Positions 9,201-17,135 of a stretch of 35,337 bases of DNA are shown here, piece after piece. The stretch lies in assembly GCA_031281195.1 (NCBI GenBank), contig JAITFS010000179.1:1-35337 (forward strand), in the 5' to 3' direction. This DNA is from Oscillospiraceae bacterium (GTDB lineage Bacteria; Bacillota; Clostridia; Oscillospirales; Oscillospiraceae). Position 1 is the stretch's first letter. Every line of letters begins with the position of its first letter. Both the position numbers and the translations under genes were made by a program. The notes beneath the pieces were generated by a model. That model ran no database searches and was not told the DNA's origin. It was given only the letters and a program-made list of their open reading frames with translations.

Positions 9201-9915
9201 GCATTACTTTTCTTAGATTTATCAGTGTATTGTAGCAGCAAGTAACTTTATTAATTAACCTATTTAAGTAATATTTACCATATTCTGTGTCAGTTATATT
9301 CTTAACATCAGTTAGATTAGAACTCTTGATATGGTCATCAATCCATGAATGTGGATCTTTGACACTCTGTAATTTGTCATAAATAGTGATAATCATCTCT
9401 GAAAGTCTTTTATCATCACGTCCATCAATGATATTATCTATGAGTTTTTTTAATTCTTTTTCATTCTGTACTTCTTCATAAAATGTATTTAATACTTTAT
9501 CTATAATTTCTAGCTTTATCATATTACTTTCGCTATCATCTAAGACACGAAAATCTGTTGGTAATCCTACTAAATGAGCATTTTCTCGCAATATAGTTGT
9601 ACAAAATGCGTGTATTGTATCTATGTACGAGCCTCTACAGAGCATAGACTGTCGTCTTATGCGTAAATTGCCGGGATTTTCTGCCAGACGCTCCTGAAAA
9701 GCTTCATAGATACGTTCACGTAGCTCATAAGCAGAAGCGCGGGTATATGTTATTACTAAAAACTCATCAATATTGTAGCCTTCATCTATGTAAGCGAGCA
9801 ATCGTTCTACCAGAACTTTTGTTTTACCTGATCCTGCAGCAGCAGAAACAAGTAAAGCTCCGTCTCTGTGTCTTATTGCGGCTTCTTGTTCAGGTGTGAA
9901 GTTAGTTTCTTTCAT
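6220..9915 (-). CDS. addA: AddA, helicase-nuclease subunit of AddAB
   Basis: UvrD-like superfamily 1 helicase with a C-terminal RecB-type nuclease, the AddA subunit of the AddAB enzyme that processes double-strand DNA ends for recombination. Walker A is AAAGSGKT (K31), motif II is IMIDEYQDVNE, motif III is VGDVKQSIYRFR, motif V is MTVHKSKGLEFPIVF and motif VI is LYVAMTRAKEKL. The C-terminus has GTLLHLVLQHID and the nuclease motif LVDFKSDK (D1179, K1181). Length of 1231 aa is usual for Firmicutes AddA. The start ATG overlaps the addB stop by 4 nt (ATGA), so the two are translationally coupled. A short T-rich inter-gene stretch leads to the shared terminator. Nothing is missing from the catalytic motifs. 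Confidence 0.98.
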   Translation of the reverse strand: MKETNFTPEQEAAIRHRDGALLVSAAAGSGKTKVLVERLLAYIDEGYNIDEFLVITYTRASAYELRERIYEAFQERLAENPGNLRIRRQSMLCRGSYIDTIHAFCTTILRENAHLVGLPTDFRVLDDSESNMIKLEIIDKVLNTFYEEVQNEKELKKLIDNIIDGRDDKRLSEMIITIYDKLQSVKDPHSWIDDHIKSSNLTDVKNITDTEYGKYYLNRLINKVTCCYNTLINLRKVMRTYPEFEQKYLSSIDISIAETDILLTSLKIGWDNAHQHRNIEFPRPGGISGYDELKNIRIWCRDELRKNAVELETSSQEHIKDAKELSLTIETLLQLVVNFDKEYSAEKKSRGAVDFSDLEHLTIPLLYIKNTSEKTAIARNLGKRFKEIMIDEYQDVNEVQESIFTALSADGNNIFMVGDVKQSIYRFRLADPTIFLNKHSKYKPYKQHKASNINVNDSKKQSNSKVSSNLEIGTKIHLSKNFRSKSGILDIVNLVFDSIMSKSLGEIEYTDSEKLVPGRVEIQCKQGKRGKPYQNEANADNEENTLVKLYKPVEVDLIDMATFEDIPDEENPKAIEIEAKHVAQRIKELLEAPYMIPDEKLGKRPIECSDIAILSRSVKGVSWRFANALSNVGIQADYPGGVSFYETVEISYILSLLQVIDNPIQDIPLVATLTGPLYRFSPDTLAEIRCVTQEHNFYDAMKQSVEHEIVTDETYSKCRTFLNDIKLYRSIVTDMTSDRFIWYVYNKTSLPAIYGAMKNGDIRRNNLLFLVEYARMCEQNGYKGLFEFLNFVQASIERGEDPTDGVETSITSSDKSIKIMTVHKSKGLEFPIVFLVNTAKRHNLADLRESLVFHKDLGIGAFLIDRDRRVKYSTLAREAIKDRIKLESLSEELRILYVAMTRAKEKLIISFTSRDIAKTMEKLAIFDICGTQPELLSSLQTHGEWILAAIRNESNDNLIVNTLSAQSIENAENRALKHPQMHSTSMECGEDALTNVSNITASKIPDFDFVYKHKNSIDLPSKLTITAITKLNDEDTATADWVNNYMANKAINEPPRFISGKEILSGAKKGTLLHLVLQHIDYKMCSSESETWKELQQLVKMNILNEVDIDIIDIKQIVNFVKSQIGVRMTAAKTLNREFKFSILTPANEIYQNGVKDKILVQGIIDCFFEEDNKLVLVDFKSDKINNNMHSKIEQYTPQLTMYAKALERITGREIKEKVIYFLDNGNSVSV

Positions 9916-12900
9916 AATATAATTTCACCCCACACTTCATCAGGTTTTTTCTTACTTACATACTTACGTCTATCGCCTAATTCTTCATCAAATGCACAAA
10001 TAGCGTGGTATTCGCAGTAAATACAAGCATTATTAGTCTCACTTCTATAGTACGGTTTGCAAGTATTATTACCATATAAAATATTTGTTTTTGCATTGTT
10101 TAACATCTTGTCAACATATATTTCCAATGCTTCTATCTGAGTTTTATTAACCAGACTATTTCCTGCATATATGCCGTCCTTATTAGTTTTAATTGGAAGA
10201 TATTTCTTGTTTTCTCCGTCTTCCATTGCATCAATAATCTGCACATCATCCAGCACTAAACCACTGCGCTGCATGTTTTTAGTGCGTATTTTGTCGACTT
10301 CTTCTTCTGTTGCATTGCGATCAATTGTTAATACATTGTCTCTTGCAGGCATGTATAATACAGCAGCAGGCTCAACACCCATGCTAAATTGTGCTTTTCC
10401 ATGCTTCTGCAGAGCAAATATGTATATGAGCATTTGCATATCCCTACCTGCAAGAATGTCTGATAAATCAAAGGTATACGCTGTTTTAGACGTTTTATAG
10501 TCAATAACACGTGTATAAAGCTTGTTCTCCTTAATAAATCCATCAACTCTGTCTATTGAACCTTGTAAATCGCTTGAAATCTTGGAAAGATTCATTTCAA
10601 ATGCCATTGGTTCAAACTGAGAGGATTTTAATTCTTCTACTATATCTTGCACAATATATGTAATATCATTTTTCAAACGGTTAAACAGGTAGATAAATCT
10701 TGAGTTTTTCCCTTGAAAATCATAGAGTTTTGCTCGTTTATAGTCTTCAACATAAAGATTTATGATATTCTCACACTCTGCTTCGGTTATATTTCTAATT
10801 CCTGCTCCACCTTTTATTGCATCGAAAACATTTGCGAGTATAAAATGCATAAAACTACCCGAGGAAGATGCATCAAACACTGCCGGTGTTCGTCGTTTAA
10901 GTCGCAAACCACTCTGAATGTAGTGTTTAAACGGACATGAGTAGTAAGTATCAACTCTTGATGCCGATAGTGTCATGCTTGTTCCATATAATTCAATAGC
11001 TGCTTTTTCTGAAAGCTTTTTACGGCTTGGTTGTATCAAATCCTTATCAAAACGTTTCATATACTCGTTATAAGGCTTTTCCGCTGCACTTACAAAGTCA
11101 AGAATATCAAGGGTTATAGGGGTAAGGTCAAACATCGACTCCAGTTTTTTTATGATAAATGACGGACGATTTCCACCGCTTGTTGTATACATCAACACTA
11201 ATTCTTCTGATGGTAGTGTAAGAGTTGAATATATCATGTTCATCTCACGGTATAATCGCTCCTCAAGTCCGGCTGGAATATTAACCTTTAGTTTTGATAG
11301 AGTCACACGCTCATTATCAGACAGTATACCTGTCTGTGAGCTTAAGCTTGGTATGCTTTTATCTGTTATTCCAAGCAATATCAAGGCTTTTAAATCTCTG
11401 CGGCGGCTCATTGTCATACTACCAAGAGCAATTCTATCAAGTGATATTGGTATAACTCCAACATCATTTTGCGAGAGAACTAACATAATTAACCTATAGA
11501 ACTCTTTAGCAGAGACTTCATTAGTAGCAATTATGTTATACATCTGATCCATAGCATTATATATTATATCTATAAGTTGTATGTACTCATCAGCTAATCT
11601 AAGATTACCATTTTCTCTAAGCTTTTCTGATTTGCTTACTAGGTTTTCCGCCATTCTTACATCAGTAAGGAATTCATAGAGAGCAAAAAGCTTAACTTCT
11701 GTTGTTGAGTCTCCTCTTATGTTCTTTTGTAATTTTTGTAAAGGAGTTATAATCTTAATTCGTATTTTATTGATTTTTTCGAGCAATTCTGTATCACCTT
11801 TTTGTGCATCTCTGTATCCTGATGGAGGCATCTTCCACTCGTTTAACCACATAGTACCTTTTATGTCCCACACCAGTACATAGTTCTCAATTACAGCGAT
11901 TTCTTCTGCTAATATATGAATTAGTCCGGTCTTTAAGTACCTAAACACTGACCTATAGTCGAACCCTGAAGCAGCTATGTTCAAGGCTGCATCTATTAGA
12001 GCCATAGGTGGCTTGCTAAGTATGTCTACCTTACCACTTGAGAAGTAAGGAATGTCATACTTTTCAAAAACGTTCTCACAGATTGATTCATACTCAGTCC
12101 AATCGCGAGACATAACCCCTATGTTTTGCCATCTGTAGCCGGCACGTATTAGCTCCCATATTTTCGCTGCGGCATACTCACATTCTGTGTATATACTTGG
12201 TGCAGCATAGATAGAAATCGCATCTGATTTTTTACTATATTTTATTATTTTGTCATCAAAAAGATATTTTTCTAAATGTTCAAGTTCTTTATTCTCTTTT
12301 TGTTTAACAATTAAATCAGATATGTTTGTCAAAATAACAGCACTATTATTTTCTTTTGCTAAACTCTCTAACTGTCTGATTGTTCTTTGCGGTATTTCAA
12401 ATATTTCAGTTTTATTATTATCATCACTTGTTAAACAAACTGTGATAGATGAATCCTTTGCTAAAAGTTTTTCTATTATACTTATTTCCTGAACTGTAAA
12501 GTCGTTAAAACCGTCGATATATATATGTCCTTTGTCACCAACTGAACTTTCGCTAATTTTTTCTGCAAGAAGGTTTAATCTGGATGACGTACTGTCTCCA
12601 TAAGTCTGTAACAGAGCTTTATATGAATCATAAATAAGAGCAATGTCAAAAAGCTTGTCACTTAATGGATTTGCTGTACTATCAACCATACCCATTAATT
12701 CTTCCGGTGTGATTTTTAATGTTTCAAACTCTGTAATTGCTTTTAATATATTTTCTAAAACTTCAGTTCTCGTTTTTTTAATACCAAACACTTTTAGATT
12801 ATGCGCTACAGACTCAATTGCACTGTACAGCAGCAATATTTGACCGCCTTTTTCAAGAAAACCTCGTGTTGCTCCGCCGGTTTCTGCAAAAACATGGTCG

Positions 12901-13106
12901 CATAAACGTGTAAAGCTGATAACCTCTGCGTGTAGAGAAAGTGCATCACCGCAAACTGTACACAGTGTACGCTCTGCGTCGTGTGAGTATTGCTCAGGTA
13001 CAATAAGCAGCATGTTGGTTTCACCTACGTCCATCCTGCGTTTTATCTCATTCATAATGTATTGAGTTTTTCCGCTGCCTGCCCGCCCTGTGATAATGTT
13101 TAACAA
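9912..13106 (-). CDS. addB: AddB, nuclease/iron-sulfur subunit of AddAB
   Basis: AddB partner of AddA. It starts with an inactive-helicase-type Walker A, IITGRAGSGKT, and ends with a RecB-type nuclease motif VIDYKTSK (about D869). Four cysteines expected to hold the AddB 4Fe-4S cluster are present: one in SCPFKHYIQ before the nuclease motif and three in the C-terminal C-x2-C-x5-C (about 1028, 1031, 1037). I set the start at TTG 13106 because AGGAG lies 7 nt upstream and the protein then begins MLNIITGRAGSGKT as in other AddB proteins; the ORF-track start (13163) overlaps the divergent promoter. Length is about 1064 aa. It is first in the addB-addA operon, and its 5' end lies only 60 nt from the divergent deacetylase gene. 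Confidence 0.96.
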   Translation of the reverse strand: MLNIITGRAGSGKTQYIMNEIKRRMDVGETNMLLIVPEQYSHDAERTLCTVCGDALSLHAEVISFTRLCDHVFAETGGATRGFLEKGGQILLLYSAIESVAHNLKVFGIKKTRTEVLENILKAITEFETLKITPEELMGMVDSTANPLSDKLFDIALIYDSYKALLQTYGDSTSSRLNLLAEKISESSVGDKGHIYIDGFNDFTVQEISIIEKLLAKDSSITVCLTSDDNNKTEIFEIPQRTIRQLESLAKENNSAVILTNISDLIVKQKENKELEHLEKYLFDDKIIKYSKKSDAISIYAAPSIYTECEYAAAKIWELIRAGYRWQNIGVMSRDWTEYESICENVFEKYDIPYFSSGKVDILSKPPMALIDAALNIAASGFDYRSVFRYLKTGLIHILAEEIAVIENYVLVWDIKGTMWLNEWKMPPSGYRDAQKGDTELLEKINKIRIKIITPLQKLQKNIRGDSTTEVKLFALYEFLTDVRMAENLVSKSEKLRENGNLRLADEYIQLIDIIYNAMDQMYNIIATNEVSAKEFYRLIMLVLSQNDVGVIPISLDRIALGSMTMSRRRDLKALILLGITDKSIPSLSSQTGILSDNERVTLSKLKVNIPAGLEERLYREMNMIYSTLTLPSEELVLMYTTSGGNRPSFIIKKLESMFDLTPITLDILDFVSAAEKPYNEYMKRFDKDLIQPSRKKLSEKAAIELYGTSMTLSASRVDTYYSCPFKHYIQSGLRLKRRTPAVFDASSSGSFMHFILANVFDAIKGGAGIRNITEAECENIINLYVEDYKRAKLYDFQGKNSRFIYLFNRLKNDITYIVQDIVEELKSSQFEPMAFEMNLSKISSDLQGSIDRVDGFIKENKLYTRVIDYKTSKTAYTFDLSDILAGRDMQMLIYIFALQKHGKAQFSMGVEPAAVLYMPARDNVLTIDRNATEEEVDKIRTKNMQRSGLVLDDVQIIDAMEDGENKKYLPIKTNKDGIYAGNSLVNKTQIEALEIYVDKMLNNAKTNILYGNNTCKPYYRSETNNACIYCEYHAICAFDEELGDRRKYVSKKKPDEVWGEIIL

Positions 13107-13128
13107 AATGTTTCTCCTATTAAAGTGC

Positions 13129-13157
13129 TTGATATTACTGGTTATATATGGTATAAT
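13129..13157 (+). promoter_or_regulatory. Promoter of the deacetylase lipoprotein, near-leaderless
   Basis: TTGATA, a 17-nt spacer and TATAAT preceded by TGG (extended -10). Transcription should start near 13164, only about 3 nt before the ATG at 13167, and no Shine-Dalgarno sequence is present. A 7-bp inverted repeat GATATTA ... TAATATC (13131-13160) overlaps both promoter boxes and could be an operator. Confidence 0.75.
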
Positions 13158-13166
13158 ATCCAAGTT

Positions 13167-14423
13167 ATGAGAACTATTATAAAGAAATATAGTAAAATTG
13201 TATATATATTATCAGCAATTATTGTATGTGTTTTTCTAACTATTACATTCACAGCTTGTAGTAGTGCGGCTGACGAGCCTGACCCGTCACCCTCTGTCGA
13301 GCCGTCAACACCTACTCCTACTCCATCAACACCTACACCTACCCCGGTTCCACTTGAGCTTGTGCCTTGGAGTGGGCCGGTTGAGCATCTTTTTACACAT
13401 GAGGTTATTGCATGGCCTGAGCTTGCGTTTAACGGCAGAACACGTCAAGGTGGTTTTGATGCTGAGTTTATCACAGCTAATGAGTTTCGTGCAATACTTC
13501 AAAGCTTGTATGATAATAACTATATTTTAATTGACTTAAATGATGTTTGGTCAGAGTTTACTAATGAGTCTGATCAGCTAAGAATGATGCGTAATACTTT
13601 GATGATTCCCGAAGGAAAAAAACCTTTGGTTATTTCTTTTGATGATATGAACTTTTATGCGATTGATATTCCTTATGGTTTAATGTCAAAGTATATTATT
13701 GGGAGTGACGGGCAAATTTGGGCGGAAGGTTTCGACCCGACCGGTAACTATGTTGTTTCTCAGGATTTAGCAGCGGTGACAATTCTTGATAAGTTTGTCA
13801 GAGAAAACCCCGGGTTTTCGCATAATGGTGCAAAGGGTTGCATTGCTCTTACAGGCTTCGAAGGGATTTTAGGCTACCGGACACAAAATGACCCTAGTGA
13901 CACATCTCAAGCTTTTCGTTTAAATCGAATGGCTGAAACCGCTCGTGTAAAACCTGTTGTTGACAGATTAAAAGCTACAGGTTGGTATTTTGCTTCACAT
14001 AGCTACGGGCATATCGGTATAGCCAGTGCATCACTTGCACGAGTTCAAGCAGATGGTGAACGTTGGCTTGATGAGGTTGGTTCAATTGTTGGCGATACTA
14101 AGATTTTTATATATCCGTTTGGACAAAGGCTTGATGGTGCTGACCAAAATGTTCCGGGACCGGCATTAAGGTTTTATGCAGAAGAATTGGGTTTCCGTTT
14201 ATTTGCTTCTGTTGGACGTGAGCCATATACACAGATAAAAGATTCTATTCCGGCTGTAATTATGGATAGAATGTTAGTTGGTGGCAGAACACTTAGAAAC
14301 TCACGCGAAAGATACTTAAGATTCTTTGATGCAGCAGATGTTTTTGAAACCGCTGTACGTCCCGATGAGTATGGAACTGATTGGGGTAACAATGATGATA
14401 ATTACGGTGGCGATGACGATTAG
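13167..14423 (+). CDS. NodB-like polysaccharide deacetylase lipoprotein
   Basis: A carbohydrate esterase family 4-like protein of about 418 aa. An N-terminal lipoprotein signal ends at TFTAC (Cys31), followed by a Pro/Thr/Ser linker (about 38-62) that spaces the enzyme from the membrane. The catalytic domain carries SFDD (157-160, matching the NodB TFDD motif) and HSYGH (278-282, matching HSxxH), so catalytic Asp and metal ligands look present. Such enzymes remove acetyl groups from peptidoglycan or other surface glycans; the substrate here is not evident. The tail is Asn/Asp/Gly-rich. I took ATG 13167 because it gives a normal signal peptide (MRTIIKKYSK...) and sits just after the -10 box; the track start at 13125 is a GTG without a ribosome binding site. 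It is monocistronic and converges on the UPF0316 operon. Confidence 0.88.
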   Translation: MRTIIKKYSKIVYILSAIIVCVFLTITFTACSSAADEPDPSPSVEPSTPTPTPSTPTPTPVPLELVPWSGPVEHLFTHEVIAWPELAFNGRTRQGGFDAEFITANEFRAILQSLYDNNYILIDLNDVWSEFTNESDQLRMMRNTLMIPEGKKPLVISFDDMNFYAIDIPYGLMSKYIIGSDGQIWAEGFDPTGNYVVSQDLAAVTILDKFVRENPGFSHNGAKGCIALTGFEGILGYRTQNDPSDTSQAFRLNRMAETARVKPVVDRLKATGWYFASHSYGHIGIASASLARVQADGERWLDEVGSIVGDTKIFIYPFGQRLDGADQNVPGPALRFYAEELGFRLFASVGREPYTQIKDSIPAVIMDRMLVGGRTLRNSRERYLRFFDAADVFETAVRPDEYGTDWGNNDDNYGGDDD

Positions 14424-14468
14424 CCACTAACTATGTATGTTTGCAACTAAAAATTATGATAGCTACAG

Positions 14469-15002
14469 CTAATCATTCATCTTTAGTTCTCTTCTTTTTA
14501 TGTTACCAATTGATAATTTTCTAATATCGGTGACAGTCACAAATAAATGTTCGAATTCTCTTAGGATTTGTAATGTAACCGGTATGTCTTTTCTATGAAT
14601 TTTTAAGTTTATAGTTATTTTTTTGCCTTCTTTTCCTTCACATTCATAAGTTGTTACACCATATCCTAAGTTTCTTAATTTTGCTACAATAATGTTTGCT
14701 TCATCAACATCAGCAATGCAATCAATCTGCGATAATCCCAGTGCAAGCTTGTCTTCGATTAGTATACCAAAATATATACCTAATACAAATGCGAGACCAA
14801 ATGCAACAGCTCTAAATGGATCCTCGCTAAGCCCGAGCAGCACCGTACTGGTTACAATTATCCAAATTGTAATCTCAACGGCTGCCAATAAACTAGCTGC
14901 TATTCTGTTTCCTCTTGCTGTAAGAACGAGACGTACAGTTGCGATTGCAACCTCCAGAAGTTTTGCCAGGAAAATAACAACGTAAATAAGCATGTATGGC
15001 AT
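14469..15002 (-). CDS. UPF0316 family membrane protein (DUF5698-DUF2179)
   Basis: A protein of 177 aa with three hydrophobic helices in the first 90 residues (MPYMLIYVVIFLAKLLEVAI, a second near IWIIVTSTVLLGL, a third near VAFGLAFVLGIYFGI) and a soluble C-terminal domain with YGVTTYECEGKEGKK and VTVTDIRKLS. This layout matches UPF0316 proteins, whose C-terminal DUF2179 fold also ends YitT proteins; one of those is also in this window. Function is not established. AGGAGG lies 8 nt before the ATG. It is the last gene of the four-gene minus-strand operon, 12 nt after ispE. Confidence 0.88.
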   Translation of the reverse strand: MPYMLIYVVIFLAKLLEVAIATVRLVLTARGNRIAASLLAAVEITIWIIVTSTVLLGLSEDPFRAVAFGLAFVLGIYFGILIEDKLALGLSQIDCIADVDEANIIVAKLRNLGYGVTTYECEGKEGKKITINLKIHRKDIPVTLQILREFEHLFVTVTDIRKLSIGNIKRRELKMND

Positions 15003-15014
15003 AATGTCAACCTC

Positions 15015-15869
15015 CTAAATAGTTTCTGTTAAAAAACACTCCTTATAGCTTCCTCTAAGATGTGAATAAGCGTTTTGTGCTTTGTTTATTTCATCAAATA
15101 TCCCATAAACTGTAGGGCCTGACCCTGTCATTAACGCACTTAATGCACCATTATCGAGAAGTGTACCTTTTATTGTCTCAATTTCAATTTTCCCGCGAGT
15201 GATTATATCTTCAAAAACGTTATACATTCGTCTAGCTATACTTTTTAATTCACCTAGTTCTAATGCCTTTAAAATTCCATCTGTATCAGGCTTCATGCGG
15301 ATTTTTTTTACATCAACCTTGGAAAATACTTCCGGTGTAGATAAAGAAAACGGTGGTTTGCATACTACTACATAACAATGAGGTGTTGATGGTAAATCTG
15401 TAAGAATCTCTCCTCTACCTTCGGAGAGCTTTGTACCTCCACTTACACAAAAAGGTACATCAGAACCAACGCTTGCACCAATATCTTCTAATGTTTTTGT
15501 ACTTAGCTCTGTTTTGTGTAATATGTTTAAAATTCTCAAAACACAAGCTGCATCTGCACTTCCTCCACCAAGTCCTGCACATATAGGAATGTTTTTGCTT
15601 ATTTTTATATTGGTATGATAACCTGTAATTCCTGTATATTCATAAAATGCTTTTGTTGTTTTAACTGCAATATTTCTTTCATCATCAGGAATGTAAGGAA
15701 CATCTGTGTTAATTTTGATTCCTGCACCTTTTGTACATTTAATAGTTATATCATCATAAAGGTTTATCGATTGCATAATAGTTTTTAAGCTATGGTATCC
15801 ATTACTCATTTTTTCAATAATATCAAGTGATATGTTAATTTTTGCATAAGCCTTGTCCGAAAGAATCAT
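15015..15869 (-). CDS. ispE: IspE, 4-diphosphocytidyl-2-C-methyl-D-erythritol kinase
   Basis: GHMP-family kinase of the non-mevalonate (MEP) isoprenoid pathway, phosphorylating CDP-methylerythritol with ATP in the cytoplasm. Motif 1 is AYAKINISLDI (catalytic Lys10), the ATP-binding motif 2 is PICAGLGGGSADAA, the catalytic Asp lies in GSDVPFCVSGG (about 137), and motif 3 is LMTGSGPTVYGIF. At about 284 aa it has the usual length. I prefer ATG 15869 (MILSDKAYAK) because GGAG lies 6 nt upstream; the track start 15881 has only a poor ribosome binding site. It follows the phosphoglycerate mutase by 27 nt in the same operon. Confidence 0.96.
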   Translation of the reverse strand: MILSDKAYAKINISLDIIEKMSNGYHSLKTIMQSINLYDDITIKCTKGAGIKINTDVPYIPDDERNIAVKTTKAFYEYTGITGYHTNIKISKNIPICAGLGGGSADAACVLRILNILHKTELSTKTLEDIGASVGSDVPFCVSGGTKLSEGRGEILTDLPSTPHCYVVVCKPPFSLSTPEVFSKVDVKKIRMKPDTDGILKALELGELKSIARRMYNVFEDIITRGKIEIETIKGTLLDNGALSALMTGSGPTVYGIFDEINKAQNAYSHLRGSYKECFLTETI

Positions 15870-15896
15870 GACAAACTCCATTATTTTAGCTTCTTC

Positions 15897-17135
15897 TTAT
15901 TTATCAAACAATTTGTTTAATAGTTTTGTGCCATCTTTTATATACTCACCGTTACTAGCATCATGTTCATTAAAATGTAAGCCTGTGTTTAACTCTTTAC
16001 TACTGTCATATATTGTATAAGGTACTGCTCCGTTTGCATGGCTTCTTGTAGAAATTAATGTTCTATGGTCAGTCATCAGCAGGATTTTAAAATCTGTATC
16101 AGCGCTACTTAGTTTATCATATATTGGTGCAACAATGCGAGAGTCTATCCACTCAATTGCCTGTATTTTTCCTTTTAGATCTCCATTGTGTGTACATTCG
16201 TCCGGTGCTTCGACATGAACTGCTACAAAGTCGTGTGTTTTCAAGGCTTCGATGGCTGCTTCTACTTTTCCTTCATAGTTAGTATTTAGCTCTCCTGTTG
16301 CTCCTTTTACTATGATTTTTTCAAGACCGATAAGCACACCGATACCTTGACATAGTGGCACAGCGGAGATAACTGCTCCGGTTTTGTTATATTTGTCAGA
16401 AAACCTTGGTAATTCTTTTGCTTCACCCTCTGCCCAAAACCATATTCCGTTTGCAGGTAGTTTTCCTTTAGCTTTTCGTTCTATGTTTATTGGGTGTTTG
16501 TCGAGTATCTCATGCGCTTTTAGCATAAGTGTTCTTAGCATTTTAGCATTTTCTGTATTTTCTGTTGGTAACAGGTTTATATAAGGCTTGAACAAATTGT
16601 CGTGAGGTGGTGTAAGCTTTGTAAGGACTTGTTTTGTTTCTGTAGATGCTTCTCCTGTTTTTCCTGCACCTTGTATAGCTATATGTCTAAATGAATTCCC
16701 CGGATATATTTTTATTGATGCTTTTTCTGCGATTTCCTTTATTTCTGCATTATTAAATAGTTCTGTAATTAGGGAATCTGATATATCGCCTTCAATTGAG
16801 TCTGCAGAGTGTGAGATTATCCTGCCATCTTCGAATGTTACCATATTACAACGGTAAGCAATGTCGCCTTTACTCATTTTTATTCCCATTGCTGCGGCTT
16901 CCAGTGCTGCTCGTCCGCCATAACTGTCTTTTGGGTCATAGCCAAAAATAGATAATATTGCAGTGTCGCTCCCTGCTGTTAAATCATTTGGCACTGTCAG
17001 CACATTTCCAAAAACACCTAAACTTGCGAGCTTGTCCATAGTTGGTGTTTTTGCGTATTGTAAAGGTGTTTTGTTTTTAAGCTCCGAAACGAGGTCATCC
17101 GCCATTCCATCACCTATAATAAGTACATATTTCAT
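15897..17135 (-). CDS. apgM: Archaeal-type cofactor-independent phosphoglycerate mutase (ApgM family)
   Basis: Alkaline-phosphatase-superfamily enzyme of 412 aa. The metal-site motifs are visible: GDGMAD at the start, the phosphorylated Ser56 in LTAGSDTAIL, YDPKDSYGGRAALEA, the EAPDECTHNGD segment, LMTDHRT and SHANGAVPY. These match the short archaeal-type iPGM, not the longer bacterial GpmI. It should interconvert 3- and 2-phosphoglycerate in glycolysis. Some bacterial members of the family have instead been proposed as homoserine kinases, so the substrate is not certain; no threonine-pathway gene is near. The ATG overlaps the stop of the upstream ATPase gene (ATGA), implying translational coupling, and ispE follows. 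Confidence 0.9.
   Translation of the reverse strand: MKYVLIIGDGMADDLVSELKNKTPLQYAKTPTMDKLASLGVFGNVLTVPNDLTAGSDTAILSIFGYDPKDSYGGRAALEAAAMGIKMSKGDIAYRCNMVTFEDGRIISHSADSIEGDISDSLITELFNNAEIKEIAEKASIKIYPGNSFRHIAIQGAGKTGEASTETKQVLTKLTPPHDNLFKPYINLLPTENTENAKMLRTLMLKAHEILDKHPINIERKAKGKLPANGIWFWAEGEAKELPRFSDKYNKTGAVISAVPLCQGIGVLIGLEKIIVKGATGELNTNYEGKVEAAIEALKTHDFVAVHVEAPDECTHNGDLKGKIQAIEWIDSRIVAPIYDKLSSADTDFKILLMTDHRTLISTRSHANGAVPYTIYDSSKELNTGLHFNEHDASNGEYIKDGTKLLNKLFDK

Noticed and set aside
6220-13106. Helicase-nuclease pair as a phage-defence system
   Set aside because: All motifs and gene order match ordinary AddAB recombination enzymes, with no defence partners nearby.
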